Notes: a model not told the origin generated them from the letters alone. DNA of 11,339 nt from Pigoraptor vietnamica (GCA_943704525.1 CALSCQ010002808.1:1-11339), one strand, 5' to 3'; shown: positions 1 through 7,835, counted from the first letter of the stretch. Numbers and translations are program-made.

Positions 1-190
1 CCTAACCCTAACCCTAACCCTAACCCTAACCCTAACCCTAACCCTAACCCTAACCCTAACCCTAACCCTAACCCTAACCCTAACCCTAACCCTAACCCTA
101 ACCCTAACCCTAACCCTAACACTAACCATAACCATAACCATAACCATAACCATAACCCTAACCCTAACCCTAACCCTAACCCTAACCCTA
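1..190. repeat. Telomeric repeat array, CCCTAA/TTAGGG
   Basis: Tandem 6-bp units read CCTAAC from base 1, so the C-rich strand runs 5'->3' inward as expected for a left chromosome end. Twenty canonical units (1-120) are followed by one ACTAAC unit (121-126), five CATAAC units (127-156), five canonical units (157-186) and a partial CCTA ending at 190. The change to unique sequence at 190/191 is abrupt, with no decaying repeat zone. This is the vertebrate-type repeat, which is also used by many protists including amoebozoans. The true array is probably longer, because the window begins inside it. Confidence 0.98.
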
Positions 191-323
191 TGTTGGTAAT
201 TTCAGGTCACCTGGCTGTCAAAATCAATTTTCTCGGATACAACCCTCTTTAGGCAATCAGAATGCTCTGATGTGCTATTTATAGATTACAATCTATTTTT
301 GGTTCCGATTTAGCTAGCCTTAG
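191..323. other. AT-rich subtelomeric spacer
   Basis: Unique sequence between the telomere and the first long open frame, visibly richer in A/T than the coding regions that follow. Short frames here stop quickly; for example, the ATG formed at the telomere junction (190-192) is closed after 20 codons. No satellite or transposon end is recognisable. Confidence 0.6.
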
Positions 324-1052
324 CCTCGGGAAATAATTTTTCCACATACTAACGGCGACGAAGAAAATTGCGGCCGCGCACCGTGCACGTACCACAAGGC
401 TTCGCGGAAGTGCGTGCCCTACTTTGGAAAGTCGAAGTCTACCGGCTCGTGTGTGGATGTGCCGCTCGCGCGTCTGACGAACTTAAGGTTTTTCCGAAAT
501 CTCGTTTTGCCGCCGCAAATTCTTCTCAAGAGTGGCGCGTGCGATGCTGCGGCCGTGCGGCGAGCCATTGCGGTGATTTTCGTCGGCGGCAGCATTGCGC
601 TGTATTGTGAAGCCGCTCCTGCTCTCTGCTCGCCGACGGCATGCCGACCAGACGAAGCACCCAACGACATCTGCACGTCCGCCGTGGGCCTTCCAGGCAC
701 TTTTTTTTCGAACGCGCTCGAAGACATCAAGTCGTTCATAACCTGTGTCATCGTCGAACTGGAAGCCATCACACCGGGGCTGACCCGGCACCTCATCGCG
801 CGCTGGGACGAAACAACACAGCTTGCGGCGACGAGGGGGTCGTATGAGAGCCACGTGCCCGAGTTCGAGCTGCCCCAGGATTACGATCGTCGTCAAGTCG
901 CAAATATCCCGAGCCAAAAAGCCAGGGCCGAGGAAGTGCAGGAGGTGTGCGCGAACGCCGGTCGGGAGAAGGAAGATCTTGCTGTTGTTGTGTTTCAGCG
1001 GCTCGAGAAGCACTTTTGCGCGTGCCTCCTTGCTATGATCTATCAACAGTAA
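324..1052 (+). CDS. Unidentified Cys-rich protein, no ATG (possible 5'-truncated gene or 3' exon)
   Basis: I do not recognise this product. The frame is open from just after a TAG at 321-323 to a TAA at 1050-1052, about 242 codons. Coding potential is suggested by frequent G/C in third positions and by a helical, charged C-terminal half. A Cys-rich segment lies in the N-terminal part (several Cys between about 366 and 650). The only Met in frame is five residues from the end, so translation cannot begin inside the frame as drawn. Either an upstream exon is joined through an AG acceptor (several AGs lie between 323 and 410) or the gene lost its 5' end when the telomere formed. An opposing open frame (1109-483) covers part of it but looks less protein-like. 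The stop lies 75 bp from the stop of the convergent F-box gene. Treat the product as hypothetical. Confidence 0.4.
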   Translation, partial: PREIIFPHTNGDEENCGRAPCTYHKASRKCVPYFGKSKSTGSCVDVPLARLTNLRFFRNLVLPPQILLKSGACDAAAVRRAIAVIFVGGSIALYCEAAPALCSPTACRPDEAPNDICTSAVGLPGTFFSNALEDIKSFITCVIVELEAITPGLTRHLIARWDETTQLAATRGSYESHVPEFELPQDYDRRQVANIPSQKARAEEVQEVCANAGREKEDLAVVVFQRLEKHFCACLLAMIYQQ

Positions 1053-1127
1053 AAGGACTTCTTGATGCAAGATATAGGTAACCCCCCTATGAACATCACT
1101 TTTATCCACGCATGCGTGCGCCGCCCC

Positions 1128-2951
1128 TCACGCTTTCACGCCCATTTGATCGTCGATCCACTGCACAACCTCCATTCGCTTCTCTCTCAGCGCGGCCACA
1201 CGCGCCTCGCCCAACTGCTGTGTCCAGTCGGTCGCATCGAGGCGCCCTAGCACCCATTGGAATACGCGCCACCGCCGCGAAAGGCTCGCCGACGTCAGCG
1301 ATGCACGCAGTCCCGGCACGCGCCCGTCAATCAGACGAGCCAGCCGATAGTTCCCCGCCCGCACGGCCACGTCGAGCGTGCGCGTCAGCTCAAACGGCCG
1401 CGTGCGCAGGTCGAACGCACCTGGCTTCCGGGCCTCCGCCGTGTCCATGACGGGCACCATGCGCGCGTTCACGTCAATCATGTATGAAACCATGTCGACG
1501 AGCCCCGCATCCACGGCCTGGTCGGCGTGCTCGCGCGGCGCACTACGATGGGCAAACGCAGCCGCGACATCGACGCACTCACACAGCCGGCGCAAGAGCG
1601 CCACATCACCTTGCCGCACGGCGTCCTTAAACCACGTGCGAGCAGCAGACAGCGCGTATGGGACGATATTGACATCGTTGACCGAATATGGCAGCGTGCC
1701 CAATAGCGGCCACACGAACTCGACGTATTCTGCCGTGAGCGGATACTTGCGAAACTTAATTGTTGACGACAGCAAAGTGTTCCCAGTTAACTCGCACCCG
1801 TGCGCGTGCATCCATTTCAGCGCATCCACAGCACAGCGGTCGGCGAGGTGCCCGATGGCCCTAAGCATGTCGTTGCGCGACATGCGCTTCACGGCCACTT
1901 CCGCCGATGCATAGTCGTTGCGGAGGAGGAGCCGCTCGAGGGCATCGAAGTCGCACTTGGCGCCCTCCTGCAGCATGCTGAACACCGCATCGTCTGCGCG
2001 CCCATTCACGCGGGTCCGCTTCAACCCGAGCACACGAAGCCGCTCAATGACGGCCGCATTGACCGCCGCATCCGCAATATCATTACGTTCCCGCTGCGGC
2101 AGGTCGGCGAGCGCCATGGGCGAGTACTTGAAGGCAAGCTCGAGCAGCTCGGGGCCCTCGTTTTCGCTGCTTGCCGCCGCATAAAATAAACACATGGTCA
2201 GGAGACAGTCGTCAATTGCACGACTGCGGCACTCTCGAAAGACGGCGTCGAAAACCTCGCGCGACTGGCAACAGTGCCTAAACGACAGCTCCAACAACTG
2301 CATGATTGAGTCGTCGACGAGCGGGAGGAGCCTCGCCACGACGTCCAACTCGCCACGCCGAATGGGACCCATAGCGGCGTCCCCGGGCGCGAACCCAACG
2401 AGGTACCCTTGCGCCTCCTCGAGGAGGAAGACGGCCTGTTCGCGCGTGAGGTTTTCCCACGTCCACATCCACTCACTCCTTGCCTTGTCGTAGAGCGAAC
2501 TGTTGCTGCGGGGGTCCACTTCCTTGCGGTTGCGCACGAGAAACGCAAACGCGTCCCAATTCCCGTGGCAGAGGACGCCATCCACCGCCGCCAGCGTGCA
2601 CCGCGACACGCGTCCGTGCTTGACCTCATCCTCGTGGAGCAGCTGGATGAGCTCAAAGTGCCCGCTCTTGGCCGCGCCGTCAATGTCCCAGTGGCCGTAG
2701 GGGCGGTACTTCGACAGGTCGCCCACGACGCACTCGTTGACCGTGTCGCGGATGCGGTCGAAAAACCCGCGCAGCGCCGTGCACGTCGCGCGGAGGTGGC
2801 CGACGTCCGTGAGCGTGAAGCGGCCAATTTTGACGAGGTGCACGAGCACCTCTTCCGAGAGGCCGAGGAGCAGCGACACGTCGTCGTCCGCGAGCGCCGC
2901 CTGTTCTCCCGTCGACGCTGTCTCCCGCATGGTTGTGGACGGTGTTTCCAT
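1128..2951 (-). CDS. F-box protein with degenerate ankyrin-type repeats
   Basis: Single-exon gene encoding 607 residues, starting at the ATG at 2951-2949 and ending with TGA at 1130-1128. Residues about 27-66 form an F-box-like helical segment (LSEEVLVHLV, then a conserved Leu/Cys pattern ending in RGFFDR). The rest is a series of divergent ankyrin-like helix pairs with small-residue/Gly turns, at about 88-108, 124-141, 193-213, 367-388, 441-460, 476-496, 526-545 and 583-604. Examples are AAKSGHFELIQLLHED and AVRQGDVALLRRL. F-box proteins of this layout normally bind Skp1 through the F-box and choose substrates for cullin-RING ubiquitin ligases through the repeats; that role is inferred from the family. 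Such genes are expanded in Acanthamoeba and in giant viruses that infect it, so host origin is likely but a transferred copy cannot be excluded. There is no signal peptide or membrane segment. Codon use is strongly GC3-rich and no frame damage is visible. Confidence 0.85.
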   Translation of the reverse strand: METPSTTMRETASTGEQAALADDDVSLLLGLSEEVLVHLVKIGRFTLTDVGHLRATCTALRGFFDRIRDTVNECVVGDLSKYRPYGHWDIDGAAKSGHFELIQLLHEDEVKHGRVSRCTLAAVDGVLCHGNWDAFAFLVRNRKEVDPRSNSSLYDKARSEWMWTWENLTREQAVFLLEEAQGYLVGFAPGDAAMGPIRRGELDVVARLLPLVDDSIMQLLELSFRHCCQSREVFDAVFRECRSRAIDDCLLTMCLFYAAASSENEGPELLELAFKYSPMALADLPQRERNDIADAAVNAAVIERLRVLGLKRTRVNGRADDAVFSMLQEGAKCDFDALERLLLRNDYASAEVAVKRMSRNDMLRAIGHLADRCAVDALKWMHAHGCELTGNTLLSSTIKFRKYPLTAEYVEFVWPLLGTLPYSVNDVNIVPYALSAARTWFKDAVRQGDVALLRRLCECVDVAAAFAHRSAPREHADQAVDAGLVDMVSYMIDVNARMVPVMDTAEARKPGAFDLRTRPFELTRTLDVAVRAGNYRLARLIDGRVPGLRASLTSASLSRRWRVFQWVLGRLDATDWTQQLGEARVAALREKRMEVVQWIDDQMGVKA

Positions 2952-3119
2952 ATTGCTCGAGTCGGTGTCGTTAAGAGAAGAGCGTCACTGAACAAGTTTT
3001 AAATTGTTGTAAGGGAGTTGTTCATTTTCAATTTCAACCGGAATTCGTTAGCCAGAGTTAGTCGGAGTAAAATCCAATTACGCCATCGGTTACAGCAACA
3101 AACCTGTTACTCACAAGAT

Positions 3120-3130
3120 ACTCACGTGAT
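3120..3130. promoter_or_regulatory. CACGTG (E-box/G-box-like) site, ACTCACGTGAT
   Basis: An ACTCACGTGA core about 170 bp upstream of the F-box gene start codon (2951). CACGTG is the classic bHLH/bZIP recognition core. A second, longer copy occurs at 4089-4100 in the same intergenic region. The hexamer also occurs inside coding sequence (for example near 855 and 4562), so a regulatory role is only suggested by position. Confidence 0.3.
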
Positions 3131-3922
3131 CTCGGTTTCGGTTACTCCCCAAAACTAAAAAAAACAATCAACTGCCACTAAAAATTTAGAATCAGCCGTC
3201 CGGCGCGCCGTTGCTGGAACTTCTGCGTGCGGGCAATGGGCACTTGTGGAAGATCGCTGATTGTAAGTAAAGAATGTATCAATATCGGTCCTTGCACGTT
3301 ACATGTCTGCCGAGGCCTAGGCCAGACGGCCGCTGGTTCAGTCCAAAGACTGCCAGTCCGGCGTGTGCACCGTAGCATTCATTCCAGCATCTGATACTGC
3401 TGGCTGCTCATGACATGGGCGAAGTTCTGGCGCCAGCGTGCCGTCCCATCGTAAACTTGCAGTGCAGGCCGATGTTGAACCGAGTTGGATTTCTGCGTGT
3501 GTGTGTGGGATGATCTCATATGTCGGTGTGCCGCTGTGACATCATGTTTACTGTTTCCATGGTGCGTGTCGGCTAAAAGTCCCGAGAGTGTATAAATTGG
3601 GGCATTTTAGGAACATGCGCCGCTTTTTATCGCCAGACAAATTTGTGCAGCGAAAAGCGGTATACTCCCTAATGCTCACGCCAACACAAGATGGTTGCTC
3701 AGTCAAAGTCAGTCTTGAGTGGCCGGCCTCGAAGTGAAGGGATTTGACAGGCCAGTTTGCTGCCATCCGAGCGCCAGTTTGCCAGCCACCCGTGGCTGTT
3801 GGTCACAATTGGTGACCTCGCACTAGCCCACCCTTCCCCTAGGTTTGACCCAAGATGGCTCAGTGGCTGTTGCCATCCTCGACATGGGCCCCTTGGCTGC
3901 CGCTGTCATCAGTCATGGACGT

Positions 3923-4031
3923 GACTGCTGGCAAAAATTTTCCGTCGTTTTTTCGTGTAGTAATGCTACTGCGGGACTGCTTGCAAAAATTCCGATCACA
4001 TGACTGCTGGCAAAACCACTGCTAGCAAAAA
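3923..4031. repeat. Four degenerate copies of a GACTGCTGGCAAAA motif
   Basis: Copies start at 3923 (GACTGCTGGCAAAAATT), 3975 (GACTGCTTGCAAAAATT), 4002 (GACTGCTGGCAAAA) and 4017 (CACTGCTAGCAAAAA). They share the core ACTGCTNGCAAAA in the same orientation, spaced 52, 27 and 15 bp apart, so the spacing shrinks toward the poly-C tract. They may be remnants of a decayed satellite or repeated protein-binding sites. No terminal inverted repeats or transposase are visible. Confidence 0.7.
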
Positions 4032-4055
4032 GCGCCCCACCAATCTATTCCTCTG

Positions 4056-4059
4056 CCCC

Positions 4060-4090
<31 letters not shown>
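4056..4090. repeat. Poly-C (21) followed by (AC)7
   Basis: Twenty-one uninterrupted C (4056-4076) are followed directly by seven AC dinucleotides (4077-4090). The opposite strand is a G21 run that could form a G-quadruplex. The tract lies about 90-120 bp beyond the Crinkler stop codon. Its exact length could vary between molecules or be affected by sequencing error. Confidence 0.9.
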
Positions 4091-4092
<2 letters not shown>

Positions 4093-4100
4093 ACGTGAGT
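4089..4100. promoter_or_regulatory. Perfect 12-bp palindrome ACTCACGTGAGT
   Basis: Self-complementary over all 12 bases with a CACGTG centre, abutting the (AC)n run. It shares ACTCACGTGA with the site at 3120. It lies 3' of the Crinkler gene rather than in an obvious promoter, so its function is unknown. Confidence 0.35.
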
Positions 4101-4176
4101 CAGATAGTGAGCATTGGACTTACTACTCACAGCCAGAGTTCCCACAGGAGATGCGCTAATGGACAGAAGCAACAGT

Positions 4177-6087
4177 TCATGAGTACATGTGCTCAGGCGG
4201 GCATGCCGAGAACCCCCCTAACACACGAGCACGCAGAGCGCAGCCGACGAGTTTCAGCGTGAACGTCTCCCGTGCATCGTCTGCCGACATGAGATCCATG
4301 ACGTCGTCCAGATTGGCAACATCATCTTCGGCATGTGGTGCACGTGCCTCGTGCTCCTCGCCCTCGGCGATAGGGGCCAGAACGTGACGATCCGCTGGCT
4401 CGGGCTCGGGCGGCTTGATCGGCTCGCAGACCGCCGGTTGGATAACCTTGGCCCAATCCACCGAACCGCGCAGGAGGTGACCGCAGATGATAAGCCACGC
4501 GCGCGACGGTGACATGGTGTAGCAAAGGACGAGGCGGGTCCGGCCTTGGTGCTCCTCAATCCACGTGAATCGGAAATGATTGCGCAGGTCGGTCAGAACA
4601 TGGACGACGGGGTAGACGCTAAGCAGCGCCGCAGCAACCAGCTGCCCGGTCGCCTGCCGTACGTACTGCGATTCAGACGCGGCGTTTTTCTTCAGCTCGA
4701 AAACGAGGCGGGTGCCCGCACGCGAGGTCTCGAGGTTACAAGGGGCCTCCCCGACATCGACGACGATTGCATCAGCGAAACCAGTCAGGTCCACAGGGAG
4801 GCCCGGCAACGAAATATTGTGTGTGCCGGGGAGGCAACGCCACACGGAGAGCCGGTCTTCTTCGTGCCGCACGGAGACCGGGTTTTCTCTGCGTCGGCAT
4901 ATCCTCTGTTGAAGGAAAGTCAAATACCTCTCGTACTGGTCGGGCTCAGCGACGTCTGGGTCCCAATTAAATTGTGTCGCCATTAGGTCGGACGACTCGC
5001 CGAAGTAAAGAGCCGCGTATCCGTCAATCTCAGCAGCGTTAGTCGTGCGTATCTCCTCGGTCGCACGGAACATTGCGTCACGGAGGGCTCGCTCATCGCC
5101 ATCCGTTATCGCGCTCAATTTTACAACTGCAATCATGCCAAGCGTCACGATTCAGACAAGTTGCTAAAAGCCGTCGCAGTGCCATCCACGTGAACCAAAC
5201 ACGCATCAATCACCTCTCTTGCGGGCGGGTTGAAGACTTCGAAAACCAGCCTCCATTCGACGTGCAAGAATTCGAATCGCCTTCACGACCGCCGGGTAAT
5301 CATCCTCGAATTGGTCCCTTCCCCGCTTGGCTGCGAATTACATAGACCTTTCACTCTTAGTCCGTCGTCGAAATCCACACGACACAACGACAACGACGAC
5401 AAATAGGGCGCACGCCAACATAAACATGCTCCGTCATTAACGCCAAGCGCACACGCAGCAGCATGCATAGCATGAAACTGCCGCCCGCCATACTCACAAA
5501 ACAAGACAAAGAAGTGAAGCAGGGTTCGCCCTGGGCACATCACCAACGCACAGCACATCACCGACTCGCCATACACAAACACGCACACGTACACGCAACG
5601 TCACGGAATGCGCTACACACACACAGCAAACACTTCGATACAAGGCCACAACACAACAAGAGAGGCGACAGGGGACTGCGCACAAAAGCCACCGTCACAA
5701 GGAAAAGACGGCCGCACACAAATGCGACAAACAGAGCACAGCGAATCAAGAAAAAGGCGATGGGCTCACCGGTCGTCGACGCACCCGCACTGTTCGCCGC
5801 CGCTGAAAGAAACAAAGACGGGGGCGCAATTTGAGCGAAGGGCGGGGAACAAAAAGTAGGAAACATGGACGCATTGCGTGCGACAAGCACACGTAGACGC
5901 ACCCACCGGCACTCAGGCTGTTCTTCTCCTTGAGCCGCTCGACCAGCTCAGCGCCCAGCCGCTTCAACTCGTCGTTCTGTTCGTGAGTCCGCTGGGCGAG
6001 CACAATGGCCTCGAGGGGTTCGATCATCTTTTCGAGAGCCTCGATCCGCTTGACAACCCGCGCAAGGGGGTCCCCCAGCTGCGCCAT
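4177..6087 (-). CDS. Crinkler (CRN)-type protein with PD-(D/E)XK nuclease-like domain
   Basis: I read three exons: 6087-5907, 5330-5214 and 5126-4177 (TGA), giving about 415 residues. The ATG at 6087 has a good context (GCCATGG). Intron 1 (5906-5331, 576 bp) has donor GTGGGT and acceptor TTCGCAG. Intron 2 (5213-5127, 87 bp) has donor GTGATT and acceptor GATTGCAG. Both are phase 1 and join in frame, and stop codons lie inside intron 2. Residues about 1-60 are a charged coiled coil. The core (about 140-310) carries the Crinkler-type restriction-endonuclease-fold pattern. Asp218 lies in GFADAIVVDV, Glu243 and Lys245 in VFELKK (the ExK of PD-(D/E)XK), Gln257 in QATGQL, and a VLTDL strand at 276-280. 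An acidic, Pro-rich tail (about 335-385) follows. Members of this family are nuclease-like effectors or conflict proteins in oomycetes, fungi and amoebae, and nuclear action on DNA is expected from the family. The usual ubiquitin-like CRN header is not apparent. Intron 1 could hide a further small exon. Confidence 0.8.
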
Positions 6088-6289
6088 GGCTGCGCAGTGC
6101 TGTGTGTCGCACCGATGCCGCGCTCCGATGAAGGGATGCGGCGATGGAAGGAGAGAGGAAGCGGATGCGATGAATAGAAGACCGAACACCCACGCCTCAT
6201 CTTCATCCGGGGGGGGTCGCTGTTCACACTCCACCTATGTCTGGACACTTCGCTAAGGAATTGAAGGCTAGACAAAGAGAGAAAGAGAG

Positions 6290-6610
6290 AGAAGTATGTG
6301 TGCGTGTGCCAGTGTGTATGTGTGCGTGCATGCATGAGTGCATGTGTGTGCGCCACGGTGTGCGTGCGTGCATGTGTGTGTGCCAGTGTGTGCGTGCATG
6401 AGTGCATGTGTGTGTGCCAGTGTGTGCGTGCATGAGTGCGTGTGTGTGTGCCAGTGTGTGCGTGCAGGAGTGCGTGTGTGTGTGCCAGTGTGTGCGTGCA
6501 GGAGTGCGTGTGTGTGTGCCAGTGTGTTCGTGCGTGCATGAGTGCCTGTGTGTGTGCCCGTGTGTGTGTGCGTGCATGAGTGCCTGTGTGTGTGTCAGTG
6601 TGTGCCGGCC
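6290..6610. repeat. GT-rich minisatellite, 34-38 bp unit
   Basis: Units begin TGCCAGTGTGTGCGTGCA and end in GTGTGTG. Four 34-bp copies (6381-6414, 6415-6448, 6449-6482, 6483-6516) differ by single bases (CATGAG versus CAGGAG, GCAT versus GCGT). Two 38-bp copies follow (6517-6554, 6555-6592), and degenerate partial copies lie on both sides. The array begins about 200 bp upstream of the Crinkler start codon. His/Thr-rich and Cys/Val-rich open frames on the two strands are by-products of the repeat, not genes. Confidence 0.92.
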
Positions 6611-6689
6611 GCCAGCGTGCGCGTGTGTCTCAGTTCACTGAGAACTGCGCAGCGGCCCTCGGCTGAGTCAAACTAGTTACTAATCAGTG

Positions 6690-7740
6690 TACTCCATGTA
6701 TGTCCCTGTGTCGGCGCGTTGGTGTGCGTCTGCGTGTCCCGCGCATCAGATTGCCAGTGCGCCGTCTGCGTGTCTCTGTGCGCGTGGTGCGTCTCTGTGT
6801 GCCCCTGTGCGTGTGTGGTGCGTCCGTGTGTGCGTCTGTGTCTGCACTGTGCTGCGTGGTGTGTCTCAGTGTAAGCGCATGCGGTGTGTCTGTGTGTGTC
6901 AGTCCCTCGCGTGTTGTGTGTGTCTGTGTGTGTCCCGGCGTGTTGTGTGTCTGTGTGTCTGTGTGTCCCTGGCGTGTTGTGTGTGTCTGTGTGTCTGTGT
7001 GTCCCTGGCGTGTTGTGTGTGTCTGTGTGTCTGGTGTTAGTGTCTCTGCGCATATGTGGCGATCTGTGTGTCTCTCTGGCGATCTGTGTGTCTCTCTGTG
7101 CGCGTGGTGCGGTGGGTGTCCCTGTGCCCGGTTGGTGCGTCAGTGTGTGTGTCTGCACCCGTGTGCATATGGTGCGTCATGTGCCCAAGTCCGCTTGTGG
7201 TGCAATCTTTTTGTCCGTCTGGTGGTAAGTGTATTGTGTGTCTGTGTGTGCTCAGGTGAGGTTGTGGTGCGTCTGTGTGCCCTTGTTCGCTTGGTCGGTG
7301 TGTGGTCCGGCATGTGTGTGGAATGGTGCGTCTGCGTTTCCCTGTGATAGTAGGGTTCATCTGTGTGTGTGTCTATGCGCGTGTCATGTCTGCACGCGTG
7401 TAGCTGCTGGTGCGTCTGTGCGTTTGTGAATTCCCGCTGCGCGTGGTGCGTCCCCTGTGTTTCCCGTGCTCACGTGGTCCCTGTGCGTCCCTCTATGCTT
7501 GGGAGGCGTCCGACTCAGTCTTTCGGCATGTGGTGCCCCTTTGAGTCCCTGTGCGCTTGAGATGTGTGTGCGTGTGCGTGCGTCTGCATGTGTCTCTACG
7601 CGTCTGTGTCCCTGTGCGCCGGTGGTGCGATTGTGCGTCTGTTGCGACTGTGCCGTCCCTGTTCATGTGGTGGGTCTGCGCGTGTGGTGTGTCTGCGTCT
7701 GCGTCTTCGCGTGTCCTTGTGCCTCTCGTTTGCCCAGCAA
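6690..7740. repeat. Degenerate GT-rich satellite region with a 30-36 bp repeat core
   Basis: About 1 kb of imperfect GTGTCTGTGTG-type sequence. The clearest order is at 6902-7036, where four units start at 6902, 6932, 6965 and 7001 with GTCCC(T)NGCGTGTTGTGTG; the last two are nearly identical at 36 bp. To the right the array decays into spaced GGTGCGTC and CCCTGTGCG motifs (for example near 6787, 6817, 7134, 7172, 7266 and 7446). The + strand is strongly depleted of A: none occurs from 6902 to 7038. Long open frames on both strands (up to 215 codons, Cys/Val-rich or Thr/His-rich) reflect the lack of stop triplets in such sequence. Alternating GT/GC stretches could adopt Z-DNA. No gene is supported here. 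Confidence 0.85.
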
Positions 7741-7835
7741 TTCGCGCGAGTTCAAACGTATGCAGCTTTGGCCCTGTAAACTTGAATGTCACCTTCCGAA
7801 GCGCGCGCCTTTAGTTATCTTAATTCGTCGATTGA

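Larger units (their letters stand above)
2952..4176. other. Intergenic region between the F-box and Crinkler genes
   Basis: About 1.2 kb without a convincing gene. Composition is mixed and lower in GC than the flanking genes. The 5' flank of the F-box gene lies at its left edge and the 3' flank of the Crinkler gene at its right edge. The short open frames here (for example 3378-3178 and 3766-3548 on the - strand) show no recognisable domain or codon bias. Its structured elements are two CACGTG palindromes, a dispersed 14-17 bp repeat, a poly-C tract and an (AC)n run, listed separately. Confidence 0.7.

Noticed and set aside
190-252. 20-codon ORF whose ATG is formed at the telomere junction, as a first exon for the 324-1052 frame
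   Set aside because: A GT donor (194-195) and distal AG acceptors exist, but I found no convincing pairing with matching phase and branch-point spacing; kept only as a remote possibility.
313-330. TAGCTAGCCTTAGCC as a degenerate interstitial telomere repeat
   Set aside because: Fewer than three recognisable units and no consistent 6-bp register.
368-610. Alternative + frame at 368-610 and - frame at 1109-483 as the real subtelomeric gene
   Set aside because: Neither shows the third-position GC bias and protein-like composition of the 324-1052 frame as clearly; overlap of all three prevents full certainty.
3330-3366. GGTTCAGTCC, resembling a tRNA T-loop/B-box
   Set aside because: The flanking bases do not form a T-stem and no acceptor, D or anticodon arm can be folded upstream.
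3591-3737. TATAAATT followed by a 40-codon ORF from the ATG at 3615 (+)
   Set aside because: The ATG lies within about 20 nt of the TATA-like motif, too close for normal transcription initiation; the peptide is short, has no recognisable motif and could be chance.
4177-5148. Crinkler gene as a single exon starting at GTG 5148 or ATG 5136
   Set aside because: It leaves the protein without its N-terminus; an in-frame 87-bp intron and upstream coding-like exons 5330-5214 and 6087-5907 give a phase-consistent model with a strong ATG context.
6024-6577. Long His/Thr-rich open frames on the - strand (171 and 117 codons)
   Set aside because: They are produced by the GT/CA minisatellite, which lacks stop triplets; open frames occur in several registers and on both strands with no codon bias or start context.
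6673-7360. Cys/Val-rich (+) and Thr/His-rich (-) open frames up to 215 codons
   Set aside because: Repeat-driven frames in the degenerate GT satellite; the peptide composition simply mirrors the repeat unit.
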